The translations under genes were made by a program, and so were the position numbers. This document shows, in pieces, positions 43,623-51,857 of a stretch of DNA of 64,000 bases. This stretch comes from an uncultured Porphyromonadaceae bacterium (GTDB lineage: Bacteria > Bacteroidota > Bacteroidia > Bacteroidales > Muribaculaceae). How positions within the stretch are numbered: position 1 is the stretch's first letter; each line of letters starts with the position of its first letter. The stretch covers positions 62,001 through 126,000 of the forward strand of contig CABTZK010000004.1 of the NCBI GenBank assembly GCA_902489275.1. Reading direction: 5' to 3'. The notes under the pieces were generated by a model. That model did not search any database. It saw only the letters and a list, made by a program, of their open reading frames with translations, and had not been told where the DNA came from.

Positions 43623-43761
43623 GCTGTCCGGTAAAACTTTTATTGATTTATAAAATTAGGGCTGACACTTCTCACGGTGTATCAGCCCTTTTGGTTATCT
43701 TTGTATTTGGAAAAAAATTATAATCATGGGCAAAGATTGTCATTTTACCGGACAGCAATAG
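43623..43761 (+). mobile_element. Relic of an IS left end (IS4/DUF4372-like) with 14-bp inverted repeats
   Basis: GCTGTCCGGTAAAA (43623-43636) is repeated in exact inverse at 43743-43756. Between them are a terminator-like hairpin (43659-43688, GGGCTGA with TCAGCCC, then TTTT), a promoter box TATCTTTG (43696-43703) and an ATG at 43726. That ATG opens MGKDCHFTGQQ and then a stop. The FTGQ start resembles the N-terminus of IS4-family DUF4372 transposases in Bacteroidales. The order of protective hairpin, promoter and transposase start is that of an IS end. The rest of the element is gone or it is a MITE-like derivative. Confidence 0.45.
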
Positions 43762-43839
43762 TTTGGCATATACTATATACCAACTTCTTGAGAAAATTCT
43801 GTTCGAACTATTTAAATTTGCCCTATTGATTTTCATTGT

Positions 43840-43882
43840 GCAGGAGGTAAACACTCATCATCGGTGTTTACCTCCTGCTTTT
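43840..43882 (+). terminator. Strong orphan terminator-like hairpin
   Basis: Bases 43840-43854 pair perfectly with 43864-43878 (15 bp, 9-base loop), then TTTT. No plausible gene lies directly upstream except the IS relic and a short frame at 43763. Confidence 0.65.
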
Positions 43883-43993
43883 GTGTTTTCCAGCCCCCAG
43901 GCCACCGCGCGTGCGGCTCGGCATCTGTCATTCCCCGCTATGGGGGCTGACCATGGACTTGCACGCTATGCCACGCTCATGCCGGGTGTGCTT

Positions 43994-44029
43994 AAAAAAA
44001 GTTACTCAAGGCAGTTGGCCTTGAGTAAC
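43994..44029 (-). terminator. Terminator of gdhA
   Basis: Bases 44001-44012 pair with 44018-44029 (12 bp perfect). On the minus strand a run of seven T follows. It lies 59 bases below the stop at 44088. Confidence 0.8.
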
Positions 44030-44087
44030 CAGGGGGTGTTTTATTCAAATAAAATAAAACTGATGATGTGCTTTCTTGGCGATGCTC

Positions 44088-45425
44088 TTAAATGATGCCT
44101 TGTCCCATCATGGCGTGTGCAACCTTCATGAAGCCGGCGATGTTAGCGCCCTTCATGTAGTTCATGTAGTTGCCTTCCTTGCCATACTTGCAGCACTGCT
44201 CGTAGATGTCGTTCATGATGGTGTGGAGTTGCTTGTCCACTTCCTCGGCCGTCCAGTAGATGTGCTCGGCGTTTTGGGTCATTTCGAGTCCCGAAACCGA
44301 GACACCGCCAGCGTTCACGGCCTTGCCGGGAGCGTAGACCATCTTGTTCTCGATGAAGAAGTCGATAGCCTCGGCTTGGCAACCCATGTTAGAAACCTCG
44401 GCGATGAGCATGATGCCATTTTCTTTCATTTGCTTAGCGTCCTCAAGGGCGACCTCGTTTTGCGTTGCGCAAGGCATGCAGATGTCCACTTTACGTTCCC
44501 AAGGTTTCTTCTTGGCGAAGAATTGAGCATTGGGGAATTTCTCGGCGTATGGAGCGACCACATCGTTGCCGCTGGCGCGAAGCTCCAGCATGGTTGCAAT
44601 CTTCTCGGGAGTGCTGATGCCGTCGGGATCGTAAACGTAGCCGTCGGGTCCAGAGATGGTCACCACCTTAGCGCCCAGCTCGGTAGCCTTGGTCACAGCG
44701 CCCCAAGCCACATTGCCGAAGCCAGAGATGGCCACAGTCTTGCCCTTGAAATCGGTGCCGAGGTCCTTGAGCATGTTAGCCACATAGTAGCAAGCGCCAA
44801 AGCCCGTGGCCTCGGGGCGAATGCGGCTGCCGCCGAACTCGAAGCCCTTGCCCGTCATGGTGCCTGTGCACTCGCGGGTGAGTTTCTTGTACATGCCATA
44901 GAGATAGCCAACCTCGCGGCCGCCCACGCCGATGTCACCAGCAGGAACATCCATGTCGGGGCCAATGTGGCGCCAGAGCTCAAGCATGAAAGCCTGGCAG
45001 AAACGCATGATTTCGGCGTCGCTCTTGCCTTTTGGGCTGAAGTCGGATCCACCCTTGCCGCCACCCATAGGCAGCGTGGTGAGGGCGTTCTTGAACGTTT
45101 GCTCGAAACCAAGGAATTTCAAGATTGACAAGTTCACCGAAGCGTGGAAGCGCAAGCCACCCTTGTAGGGGCCAATGGCGTTGTTGAATTGCACGCGGTA
45201 ACCGAGGTTGGTCTGAACCTCGCCCTTGTCGTCAACCCAAGTTACGCGGAAAGTGAAAATGCGGTCGGGCTCAACCATGCGCTCGATAATCTTTGCCTTT
45301 TCAAATTCGGGGTGTTTGTCATACTCGTCCTTTACAGTGATAAGGACTTCCTTCACGGCCTGCAAGTACTCTTTTTCACCAGGGTGCTTAGCCTCAAGAT
45401 TTGCTAAAATCTTTTCAACGTTCAT
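44088..45425 (-). CDS. gdhA: NADP-specific glutamate dehydrogenase
   Basis: The 445-residue protein has PYKGGLRFHASVNLSILKFLGFEQTFKNALTTLPMGGGKGG in the substrate site (quoted in part: KGGLRFHASVN and PMGGGKGGSD), VPAGDIGVGGREVGYLYG, and VAISGFGNVAWG in the NADP domain. Length and motifs fit the 50-kDa hexameric enzyme. It makes glutamate from 2-oxoglutarate and ammonia, the main ammonia route in gut Bacteroidales. It has its own promoter with a leader of about 90 nt containing a small inverted repeat (AACTATA with TATAGTT). Confidence 0.97.
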   Translation of the reverse strand: MNVEKILANLEAKHPGEKEYLQAVKEVLITVKDEYDKHPEFEKAKIIERMVEPDRIFTFRVTWVDDKGEVQTNLGYRVQFNNAIGPYKGGLRFHASVNLSILKFLGFEQTFKNALTTLPMGGGKGGSDFSPKGKSDAEIMRFCQAFMLELWRHIGPDMDVPAGDIGVGGREVGYLYGMYKKLTRECTGTMTGKGFEFGGSRIRPEATGFGACYYVANMLKDLGTDFKGKTVAISGFGNVAWGAVTKATELGAKVVTISGPDGYVYDPDGISTPEKIATMLELRASGNDVVAPYAEKFPNAQFFAKKKPWERKVDICMPCATQNEVALEDAKQMKENGIMLIAEVSNMGCQAEAIDFFIENKMVYAPGKAVNAGGVSVSGLEMTQNAEHIYWTAEEVDKQLHTIMNDIYEQCCKYGKEGNYMNYMKGANIAGFMKVAHAMMGQGII

Positions 45426-45518
45426 GATAGCGTTTTTTTGTTGTTTATAGATAAAACTATATCTATTAATATAGTTGAAATAATGGTGTCTGAAAACAAT
45501 GGTTGTCTAAAGACATGG

Positions 45519-45526
45519 CAAATATA
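45519..45526 (-). promoter_or_regulatory. Bacteroidetes -7 box (TATATTTG) for gdhA
   Basis: Minus-strand TATATTTG, with the predicted start near 45515 and a leader of about 90 nt. Confidence 0.55.
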
Positions 45527-45814
45527 GGGCAATTTTTTCTACTTACCATCGTTTTGGGCGAAATTTTAATCTTTTTTATGAACGGAATGGTTTTTCTTTC
45601 CCATTATCAAGGTTTTAACCAACTTTCACAATGAGCAAATTGCGCCAAAAACGGGGCGGAAAGGTGTCAAAAAAACGCGTTTTTGCAGGCATCGGCGCCC
45701 CGATGAAATGAAATTGGCGAAATCGATGCCGAAAAGTCAAAACGGGTTCTACAGGCGGCCTTTTTCACGGGTCAAATTTTCCCGATAAACGCTGGTTATC
45801 TCAAAAATTTCTCG

Positions 45815-45822
45815 TAAATTTG
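45815..45822 (+). promoter_or_regulatory. Bacteroidetes -7 box (TAAATTTG) for serC
   Basis: TAAATTTG lies about 50 bases before the ATG at 45873. Confidence 0.55.
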
Positions 45823-45872
45823 CCCATACAAAAAAGTAACCAGTGTTTAACGAATTAAAAACATAAAAAGTT

Positions 45873-46940
45873 ATGAAAAAGCACAATTTCTATGCAGGTC
45901 CTTCAATTATGAGCCAGTACACCATTGAGCACACGATTGAGGCAATCAAAGATTTTGCTGGCATGGGGCTCTCGATTCTCGAGATTTCGCACCGCAGCAA
46001 GGAGTTCCAGGCCGTGATGGATGAGGCGCAGGCGCTGTTCAAAGAGCTGCTCGACATCCCCGAGGGCTACGAAGTCCTGTTCCTGGGCGGCGGCGCAAGC
46101 CTGCAATTCTGCCAAGTTCCTTATAACCTGCTGAAAAAGAAAGCCGGGTACCTCGACACAGGCACTTGGGCACACAAGGCCATCAAAGAGGCAAAGCTGT
46201 TTGGCGAGGTTGAGGTTTTGGCATCGAGCGAGGCCGACAACTACGTATATTATCCAAAGCCAACGCAAGTTCCCACCGACCTTGACTACTTGCACATCAC
46301 GACCAACAACACGGTTTACGGCACCGAGCTTCGCGAAGACCTCGATGTGCCCGTGCGCTTAGTGGCCGACATGTCAAGCGATATTTTCAGCCGTCCTGTT
46401 GACGTTTCTAAATATGACCTCATCTACGGTGGCGCTCAAAAGAACGTGTCGCCGGCAGGCGTCACTTTCATCATCGTGAAGACCGATGTCCTGGGCCAGG
46501 CTCCCCGCGAGATTCCTACCATGCTCGACTACCGCACTCACGTGAAGAAAGGCTCGATGTTCAACACGCCTCCCGTGCTGCCCATCTACGGCGCATTGCA
46601 GACTTTGAGATGGTACAAGGAGCTGGGCGGCGTGAAAGAGCTCCAGAAAATGGACGAGGAGAAAGCCCGCGTGCTCTACGACGCGATCGACAACAGCAAG
46701 ATGTTCGTGGGCACCGTTCGTCCCGACAGCCGCTCGATCATGAACGTGTGCTTCGTGATGAAGCCCGAGTACAAGGAACTTGAGAAGGACTTCATCGACT
46801 TCGCCACCACCAAGGGCATCATGGGCATCAAGGGCCACCGCTCGGTGGGCGGTTTCCGCGCATCGCTCTACAACGCTCTCCCACTGGATAGCGTCAAGGT
46901 GCTCACCGCTGCCATGAAGGAATTCGAGAGCAAGCACTGA
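45873..46940 (+). CDS. serC: Phosphoserine aminotransferase
   Basis: The 355-residue protein starts MKKHNFYAGPSIMSQYTIE and has ILEISHRSKEF, LFLGGGASLQF, LHITTNNTVYGTE, ADMSSDIFSRPVD, and YGGAQKNVSPAGVT with the PLP-binding Lys. It transaminates 3-phosphohydroxypyruvate with glutamate to phosphoserine. Its neighbours supply both substrates: serA downstream makes the keto acid and gdhA upstream (divergent) makes glutamate. Confidence 0.97.
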   Translation: MKKHNFYAGPSIMSQYTIEHTIEAIKDFAGMGLSILEISHRSKEFQAVMDEAQALFKELLDIPEGYEVLFLGGGASLQFCQVPYNLLKKKAGYLDTGTWAHKAIKEAKLFGEVEVLASSEADNYVYYPKPTQVPTDLDYLHITTNNTVYGTELREDLDVPVRLVADMSSDIFSRPVDVSKYDLIYGGAQKNVSPAGVTFIIVKTDVLGQAPREIPTMLDYRTHVKKGSMFNTPPVLPIYGALQTLRWYKELGGVKELQKMDEEKARVLYDAIDNSKMFVGTVRPDSRSIMNVCFVMKPEYKELEKDFIDFATTKGIMGIKGHRSVGGFRASLYNALPLDSVKVLTAAMKEFESKH

Positions 46941-46952
46941 TTTTAAGGACTC

Positions 46953-47012
46953 CAGCACTGGGACAAGGGGGCTCGAGCAGAGATCCCCACGTCCCAGCGC
47001 TCACGTAGTGAG
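46953..47012 (+). promoter_or_regulatory. Two hairpins in the serC-serA spacer
   Basis: Bases 46954-46964 pair with 46991-47001 (one A-C mismatch), with a GGGG/CCCC inner stem. A second small hairpin, 47000-47004 with 47008-47012, overlaps the first by two bases, so they may compete. No T-run follows. It may modulate read-through or mRNA stability. Confidence 0.35.
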
Positions 47013-47062
47013 ACCGAATACATTCATGTTCAACCCACCATTAAAAACAATAATTTAACAAG

Positions 47063-47980
47063 ATGAAGATTTTAGTTGCAACCACTAAGCCATTTGCCCC
47101 TGCCGCAGTGAAAGGCATCAAGGAAGTCATAGAGGCCGCCGGCCACGAGATGGTTCTCGTTGAGAAAGGCACCAAGGAAGATATGAAGAAAGCCGTTGCC
47201 GATTGCGCCGGCTTGATTGTGCGTAGCGATATTGTCGACAAGGAAGTGATGGACGCTGCACCAGAGCTCAAGGTTGTGGTTCGCGCCGGAGCGGGCTACG
47301 ACAACATCGACTTGGCCGAGGCTACCAAGCACGGCATCTGCGTGATGAACACGCCTGGCCAGAACAGCAACGCCGTTGCCGAGCTGGTATTGGGCATGAT
47401 GGTCACGCTCGTGCGCAACCGCTACAATGGCAAGAGCGGATCGGAACTCAAAGGGAAAACGCTGGGTATTCACGCCTATGGGGCTGTGGGCCGCAATGTG
47501 GCTCGCATCGCCAAAGGCTTCGAGATGAAAGTGAGCGCGCTCGACCCCTGGGTGAAAGACGAAGTGATGATTGCCGACGGCATCACCCCCGTGCACAGCG
47601 TTGAGGAACTGTACGAGAACAACCAGTATGTGAGCCTCCACATCCCAGCAACCAACGAGACCCGCAAATCGGTGAACAAGGCGCTCATCGAGCTGTTGCC
47701 CAAGAATGGCGTTCTCATCAATGCCGCTCGCAAAGAAGTGATTGACGAGGAAGGCCTGGCCGCAGCGCTGGCCGACCGCGACGACATTCGCTACATTGCC
47801 GACATCAAGCCCGACAATGGCGACGAGCTGACAGAAAAATATGGCGACCGCGTGTTCTTCACCCCGAAGAAAATGGGCGCACAGACGGCTGAGGCCAACA
47901 TCAACGCCGGCCTTGCTGCCGCCAACCAAGTCGTTGCTCACCTCAAAGATGGCTGGAACCGTTTCCAAGTGAACAAGTAG
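47063..47980 (+). CDS. serA: D-3-phosphoglycerate dehydrogenase, short form without ACT domain
   Basis: The 305-residue protein has the 2-hydroxyacid dehydrogenase pattern: VVRAGAGYDNIDL, GKTLGIHAYGAVGRNVARIA (NAD-binding), VSLHIPATNETR, INAARKEVIDEEGL and GAQTAEANIN near the C-terminus, where the catalytic His is replaced in sequence context by Gln/Thr-rich residues. No C-terminal ACT regulatory domain is present. It catalyses the first step of serine synthesis. It lies 122 bases after serC and is followed by a clear terminator. Confidence 0.93.
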   Translation: MKILVATTKPFAPAAVKGIKEVIEAAGHEMVLVEKGTKEDMKKAVADCAGLIVRSDIVDKEVMDAAPELKVVVRAGAGYDNIDLAEATKHGICVMNTPGQNSNAVAELVLGMMVTLVRNRYNGKSGSELKGKTLGIHAYGAVGRNVARIAKGFEMKVSALDPWVKDEVMIADGITPVHSVEELYENNQYVSLHIPATNETRKSVNKALIELLPKNGVLINAARKEVIDEEGLAAALADRDDIRYIADIKPDNGDELTEKYGDRVFFTPKKMGAQTAEANINAGLAAANQVVAHLKDGWNRFQVNK

Positions 47981-48024
47981 GCACAGATTTTGCTGTCTCG
48001 CTCCATATCGACAGCATGATTGAA

Positions 48025-48064
48025 AATAGAAAAACGAGCATGACAACTCGTTTTTCTATTTTTT
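48025..48064 (+). terminator. Terminator of the serC-serA operon
   Basis: Bases 48025-48038 pair with 48047-48060 (14 bp, 8-base loop). The stem ends in T-rich sequence. Confidence 0.8.
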
Positions 48065-48068
48065 GTTG

Positions 48069-48076
48069 TATCTTTG
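48069..48076 (+). promoter_or_regulatory. Bacteroidetes -7 box (TATCTTTG) for the MATE gene
   Basis: The box overlaps the first codon (TTG, 48074) of the longest frame, so translation more likely starts at the ATG at 48149. Confidence 0.6.
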
Positions 48077-48148
48077 CGAATCGGCAGTGAATGCTACAAA
48101 AGATTAGGGAAATGGCTGCCGCCACGACAAAACAGCCAACATGATGCA

Positions 48149-49504
48149 ATGAACGAGAACAACAGATCAACCTTAGAATTAGGCACAAAACCCGTGAGGC
48201 AATTGCTTCTGCAATATGCCCTGCCGGCCATCGTTGCCATGACGGCCGCGTCGCTTTATAACATTGTTGACAGTATCTTCATTGGGCAGGGTGTTGGGCC
48301 GCTGGCCATCTCGGGGCTTGCCATCACTTTCCCGTTCATGAACCTGCTGGCGGCCTTTGGCGCGGCCATCGGCGTTGGCACTTCAGCATCGATTTCAATC
48401 AGGCTGGGGCAGCGTGACTACAAGTCGGCGCAAAACATCTTTGGCAACAGCCTCACGCTGAATGTGATAGTGGGTGTCGTGCTCGGCGTTCTCGGGTTGC
48501 TGCTGCTCGACCCCACGTTGCGTTTCTTTGGCGCAAGCGAGCAAACCTTGCCCTACGCTCGCGACTACATGACGGTGATTTTGCTGGGCAACGTGATCAC
48601 GCATCTTTATTTTGGGCAGAACGCCGTGCTCCGAGCCGCCAGCAAGCCGCGACAGGCGATGCTGTCGACCATTTTCACGGTCGTTATCAACACCGTGCTC
48701 GACCCGATTTTCATTTGGCCGTTGCACATGGGCATCAGGGGCGCTGCGCTGGCCACCGTCATCTCGCAACTGATTGCCTTGGCCTGGGTATTGCACCTCT
48801 TCAGCAACAAAAGCGAGCTGCTGCACTTGAGGCGTGGCATTTATCGCCTGAAGTCCGCCTATGTCAAGGAGATTATCGCCATCGGCATTTCGCCATTTGC
48901 CATGAACGTGTGCTCGTGCGTGATTGTGATTTTCATCAACACGGCACTGGTGCGCTATGGCGGCGACCTGTCGGTGGGTGCCTTCGGCATTGCAAACCGC
49001 ATCGCCTTCCTCTTCTTCATGGTCGTGATGGGCATCACGCAAGGCATGCAGCCCATCGTGGGCTACAACTACGGCGCCCTGCGCTACGACCGCATGCTGA
49101 GCGCGCTCAGGCTGGCCATTGTGGCGGCCGTCGCCGTGATGACGGCGGGATGGGTCACCGGTGAATTCCTCTCTGGCTATTGCGCGCGCCTTTTCACGAG
49201 CGACGCACACCTTCTCGCAATTTCAAAGCGTGCCATGATGATTAACATGGCGGCTTTCCCGCTCATCGGCTACCAGGCCGTTGTCACCAACTTTTTCCAG
49301 AGCATCCGAAAGGTGAAAGCGAGCATTTTCCTCTCGTTGTCGCGGCAGTTGATTTTCTTGTTGCCGCTGCTCATTGCGCTTCCTCCCTTCATGGGTACCG
49401 ATGGCGTGTGGTGGTCGATGCCTATCAGCGACAGCATCGCATTCGCCACCGCGCTCATCATGATGAGCGTGTACCAGAAAAAACTAAAAGCAGAGGAGCG
49501 ATGA
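48149..49504 (+). CDS. MATE family efflux transporter
   Basis: The 451-residue protein has twelve hydrophobic helices in two MATE halves; LELGTKPVRQLLLQYALPAIVAM, NIVDSIFIGQGVG, NAVLRAASKPRQAM and GMQPIVGYNYGALRYDRM are typical. The start at MNENNRSTLEL follows the promoter. It exports drugs or metabolites by Na+ or H+ antiport across the inner membrane; the substrate is unknown. It is not functionally linked to serA by sequence. Confidence 0.93.
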   Translation: MNENNRSTLELGTKPVRQLLLQYALPAIVAMTAASLYNIVDSIFIGQGVGPLAISGLAITFPFMNLLAAFGAAIGVGTSASISIRLGQRDYKSAQNIFGNSLTLNVIVGVVLGVLGLLLLDPTLRFFGASEQTLPYARDYMTVILLGNVITHLYFGQNAVLRAASKPRQAMLSTIFTVVINTVLDPIFIWPLHMGIRGAALATVISQLIALAWVLHLFSNKSELLHLRRGIYRLKSAYVKEIIAIGISPFAMNVCSCVIVIFINTALVRYGGDLSVGAFGIANRIAFLFFMVVMGITQGMQPIVGYNYGALRYDRMLSALRLAIVAAVAVMTAGWVTGEFLSGYCARLFTSDAHLLAISKRAMMINMAAFPLIGYQAVVTNFFQSIRKVKASIFLSLSRQLIFLLPLLIALPPFMGTDGVWWSMPISDSIAFATALIMMSVYQKKLKAEER

Positions 49505-49518
49505 GCAGGACGGCTTGC

Positions 49519-49704
49519 CTAATCGTGGTAAGCGTCATCGAGGTCAATCTCACTGTTCATCATCATGAGGTCGTCGATGGCATCATGCTGGTCCCACTCG
49601 CCGTCCTCGTAGATAGCGCCACGGCTGGGGACACATGCCGCCAGGCCGCCCATCGATGCGGCGGCCAGTCCAATCATTACAATATACTTGACAAGTTTCT
49701 TCAT
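49519..49704 (-). CDS. Small lipoprotein of unknown function
   Basis: The 61-residue product (start at MKKLVKYIVMIGLAAASMGG; two codons longer if the ATG at 49710 is used) has a lipobox LAAC with Cys24 and a short acidic tail (EDGEWDQHDAIDD). The gene is convergent with the MATE gene, 14 bases from its stop. The signal sequence strongly suggests it is real. Confidence 0.62.
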   Translation of the reverse strand: MKKLVKYIVMIGLAAASMGGLAACVPSRGAIYEDGEWDQHDAIDDLMMMNSEIDLDDAYHD

Positions 49705-49753
49705 CGCCACGTCATCAAATGAAGGAATCCTTTCTTTAAGGAGGGGCGCTCGG

Positions 49754-51592
49754 TCACGACACGTAGAGTTTCATCTCGCAATTCCGGCAGTCGCACTCCA
49801 CACGCAATCTCACGCCATTGCTGCTCAAGTAGAGCGGGTCGGGAAATGACCTCGCCTGGGGATCTTTCTTGCAGCAGGCCAGCTCGCGACGCAGGCAGTA
49901 GCGCGTGTGCATCACCGGCACGTCGCGTGCGGGCTGCCGGACTTCAAGCGCGGGCTCGATGCGGCACACCCCATGGTCACGGTAGAGTTGCTCGGCAAGG
50001 CGGTTGGCCACATTGTCGGCGCAAGTGAGTTCGCTGACGGGACACTGGCTCGACAAGTCTTCTTGGCGGCGTGTCTCCCTTTGAAAAGTGATCAGCTGAG
50101 CCCGGTCAAGCCGCTCAATCGTCTCGCGCCGCAGCCGCGTGAGGGCCGAGTTCGGGATAAACTTGCTTCCCATCACCTCGGCATGAGTCAACCGGTAGAT
50201 GGTGTTGCCCAACTTGGCCAATGCGCTTTTCTGCTGCTCGTCTTGCGGCGACTGGGCCTCGTCGAGCGGCTGCACGTCGATGCTGTGCGTCACCCTGTTG
50301 CCACGCTCGTCTTGCAATTGCAAGCAAAGCAGGTCGCCCGCTGTCCACAATCGCGCGTCGACCGAGACACGGCGGTCGGCACTGGGCTTGGCCAGCAAGT
50401 CGCCGAAAGCCTTGTCGTGGGTTCTGCACACCCTCGCCCCGCGAGGGATGGGCATGGCGTCTTTGAGCATGAGCCAGCGCCCTTGCACACGGTTCACCCG
50501 AAATCCGGTGTATGCCCCATTGAGGTCAAAGTAGCTCAATCCATCGCCGTTGGCGACTTGAGCCTGCGTGTCGAGCCTCACGGCCTTGCCATTGACCTCC
50601 AGCACCGTTCCAAGCGGCTCGCCCAAAGATTTTGGGGTGTCGATCGACGCCATTTTATGGCCGTCGCGCTTCACGCGCCCATCTAAGAAATAAGTCGTGA
50701 ACGAGCGGTTAAAGCTCTTGCTCACATCGGGCGTGAACGTGAATGCGCTCTCGCCCCATGAGCTGCGGCAATATTGCCCGCCGCGGCCGGCCATCACGCT
50801 GTCGAGCCGCTGGCGATAGTAGGCGACCACATTTTTCACATAGGCCATGTCTTTGAGCCGCCCCTCGATTTTCAACGAGGAGATCCCCGCCTCCATCATG
50901 CCCATCAAGTAGTCGCTGGCATTCAAGTCTCTCAACGACAGCAAGTGCTTGTTCTTGACCAGCTTGCGTCCCTCGGCATCTTCCAAGTCGTAGGCTAAGC
51001 GGCACATTTGCGCGCACTCGCCCCGATTGGCGCTACGGCCCTTCAGGCACTGGCTCACTTGGCAACGTCCGCTATAGCTCACGCAAAGGGCTCCATGCAC
51101 AAATCCCTCAAGCGGCATGCTGGGCACTGCCGCACGCACCGCCTCGATTTCGCTCAATGTGAGCTCACGAGGCAGCACAATCCGCGAGAAGCCTAACGAG
51201 GCTAGGAATTGCGCTTTCTCGGGTGTGCGCACGTCGCACTGCGTGCTGGCATGAAGCGCGATTGGGGGCAAGTCCATGCGCAAGATGCCCAAGTCTTGCA
51301 CGATAATCGCATCCACGCCTGCACCGTAGAGGTCGCGGATGAGTCGCTCCACTTGCTTGAGCTCGTGGTCATAGACAAGCGTGTTGACGGTGGCATAGAG
51401 CCGCACGCCAAACTGATGCGCGAAACGGGCAACCCGAGCCATGTCGCTGGTTGAGTTGCCCGCAAGGGCTCTCGCTCCATGGCTCGACGGCCCCATGTAC
51501 ACGGCATCGGCTCCGTGGGCGATGGCCTCGATGGCAATCTCGGCATCACGAGCTGGAGCGAGTAACTCGATAGGACGAACGTCAGTTTTCAT
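49754..51592 (-). CDS. U32 family peptidase (YegQ/PrtC type, possible tRNA hydroxylation factor)
   Basis: The start was set near MMKTDVRPIELLAPARDAEIAIEA; the longer frame contains no family sequence. The 612-residue protein has YMGPSSHGARALAGN, LHASTQCDVRTPEKAQFLASLGFSRIVLPREL in part (LHASTQCDV), GFVHGALCVSYSGRCQVSQ and NRGECAQMCRLAYDL, the U32 signature with conserved Cys, and a collagenase-like C-terminal part ending in a Cys-rich region (CCKKDPQARSF, ECDCRNCEMKLYVS). U32 proteins act in tRNA modification or proteolysis. A TAAATTTG box lies only a few bases before the ATG. Confidence 0.93.
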   Translation of the reverse strand: MKTDVRPIELLAPARDAEIAIEAIAHGADAVYMGPSSHGARALAGNSTSDMARVARFAHQFGVRLYATVNTLVYDHELKQVERLIRDLYGAGVDAIIVQDLGILRMDLPPIALHASTQCDVRTPEKAQFLASLGFSRIVLPRELTLSEIEAVRAAVPSMPLEGFVHGALCVSYSGRCQVSQCLKGRSANRGECAQMCRLAYDLEDAEGRKLVKNKHLLSLRDLNASDYLMGMMEAGISSLKIEGRLKDMAYVKNVVAYYRQRLDSVMAGRGGQYCRSSWGESAFTFTPDVSKSFNRSFTTYFLDGRVKRDGHKMASIDTPKSLGEPLGTVLEVNGKAVRLDTQAQVANGDGLSYFDLNGAYTGFRVNRVQGRWLMLKDAMPIPRGARVCRTHDKAFGDLLAKPSADRRVSVDARLWTAGDLLCLQLQDERGNRVTHSIDVQPLDEAQSPQDEQQKSALAKLGNTIYRLTHAEVMGSKFIPNSALTRLRRETIERLDRAQLITFQRETRRQEDLSSQCPVSELTCADNVANRLAEQLYRDHGVCRIEPALEVRQPARDVPVMHTRYCLRRELACCKKDPQARSFPDPLYLSSNGVRLRVECDCRNCEMKLYVS

Positions 51593-51601
51593 CATTGTTT
51601 G

Positions 51602-51609
51602 CAAATTTA
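51602..51609 (-). promoter_or_regulatory. Bacteroidetes -7 box (TAAATTTG) next to the U32 peptidase start
   Basis: The box ends 7 bases before the ATG at 51595 and 10 before that at 51592, which implies a leaderless or very short-leader mRNA. Confidence 0.55.
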
Positions 51610-51801
51610 GTAAATGCGTGTGGAATTTCGTCCGAAATCCCATCGGAAAATCAACTTTTCGGATTGGAAACACCCATTTCACTGCCTGAAAATGACGAAA
51701 CGCCTCTGGAAATGCCCCATGAAACCCTTGAAATTTAATCATTCAATGCCACTTTTAATAGTTTTTAGAGTTGAAGCGCTTGCTTGCCGAGAAATTATGC
51801 G

Positions 51802-51809
51802 TAACTTTG
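51802..51809 (+). promoter_or_regulatory. Bacteroidetes promoter (TTG, 19 bases, TAACTTTG) for bamD-rpoZ
   Basis: TTG at 51780-51782 and TAACTTTG at 51802-51809 precede the ATG at 51858. Confidence 0.65.
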
Positions 51810-51857
51810 CATGCTCAATGCGCAATGTGCGCAAGGCAAATACGTTTTTAAGGGCTC

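Larger units (their letters stand above)
45426..45872. other. Divergent promoter region between gdhA and serC
   Basis: Holds the gdhA leader and promoter (45519-45526), about 280 bases with no feature I can name, and the serC promoter (45815-45822). Confidence 0.6.

Noticed and set aside
43763..44095. Plus-strand frame of 110 codons after the IS relic
   Set aside because: It contains two strong terminator hairpins and no family motif, so it is not a credible gene.
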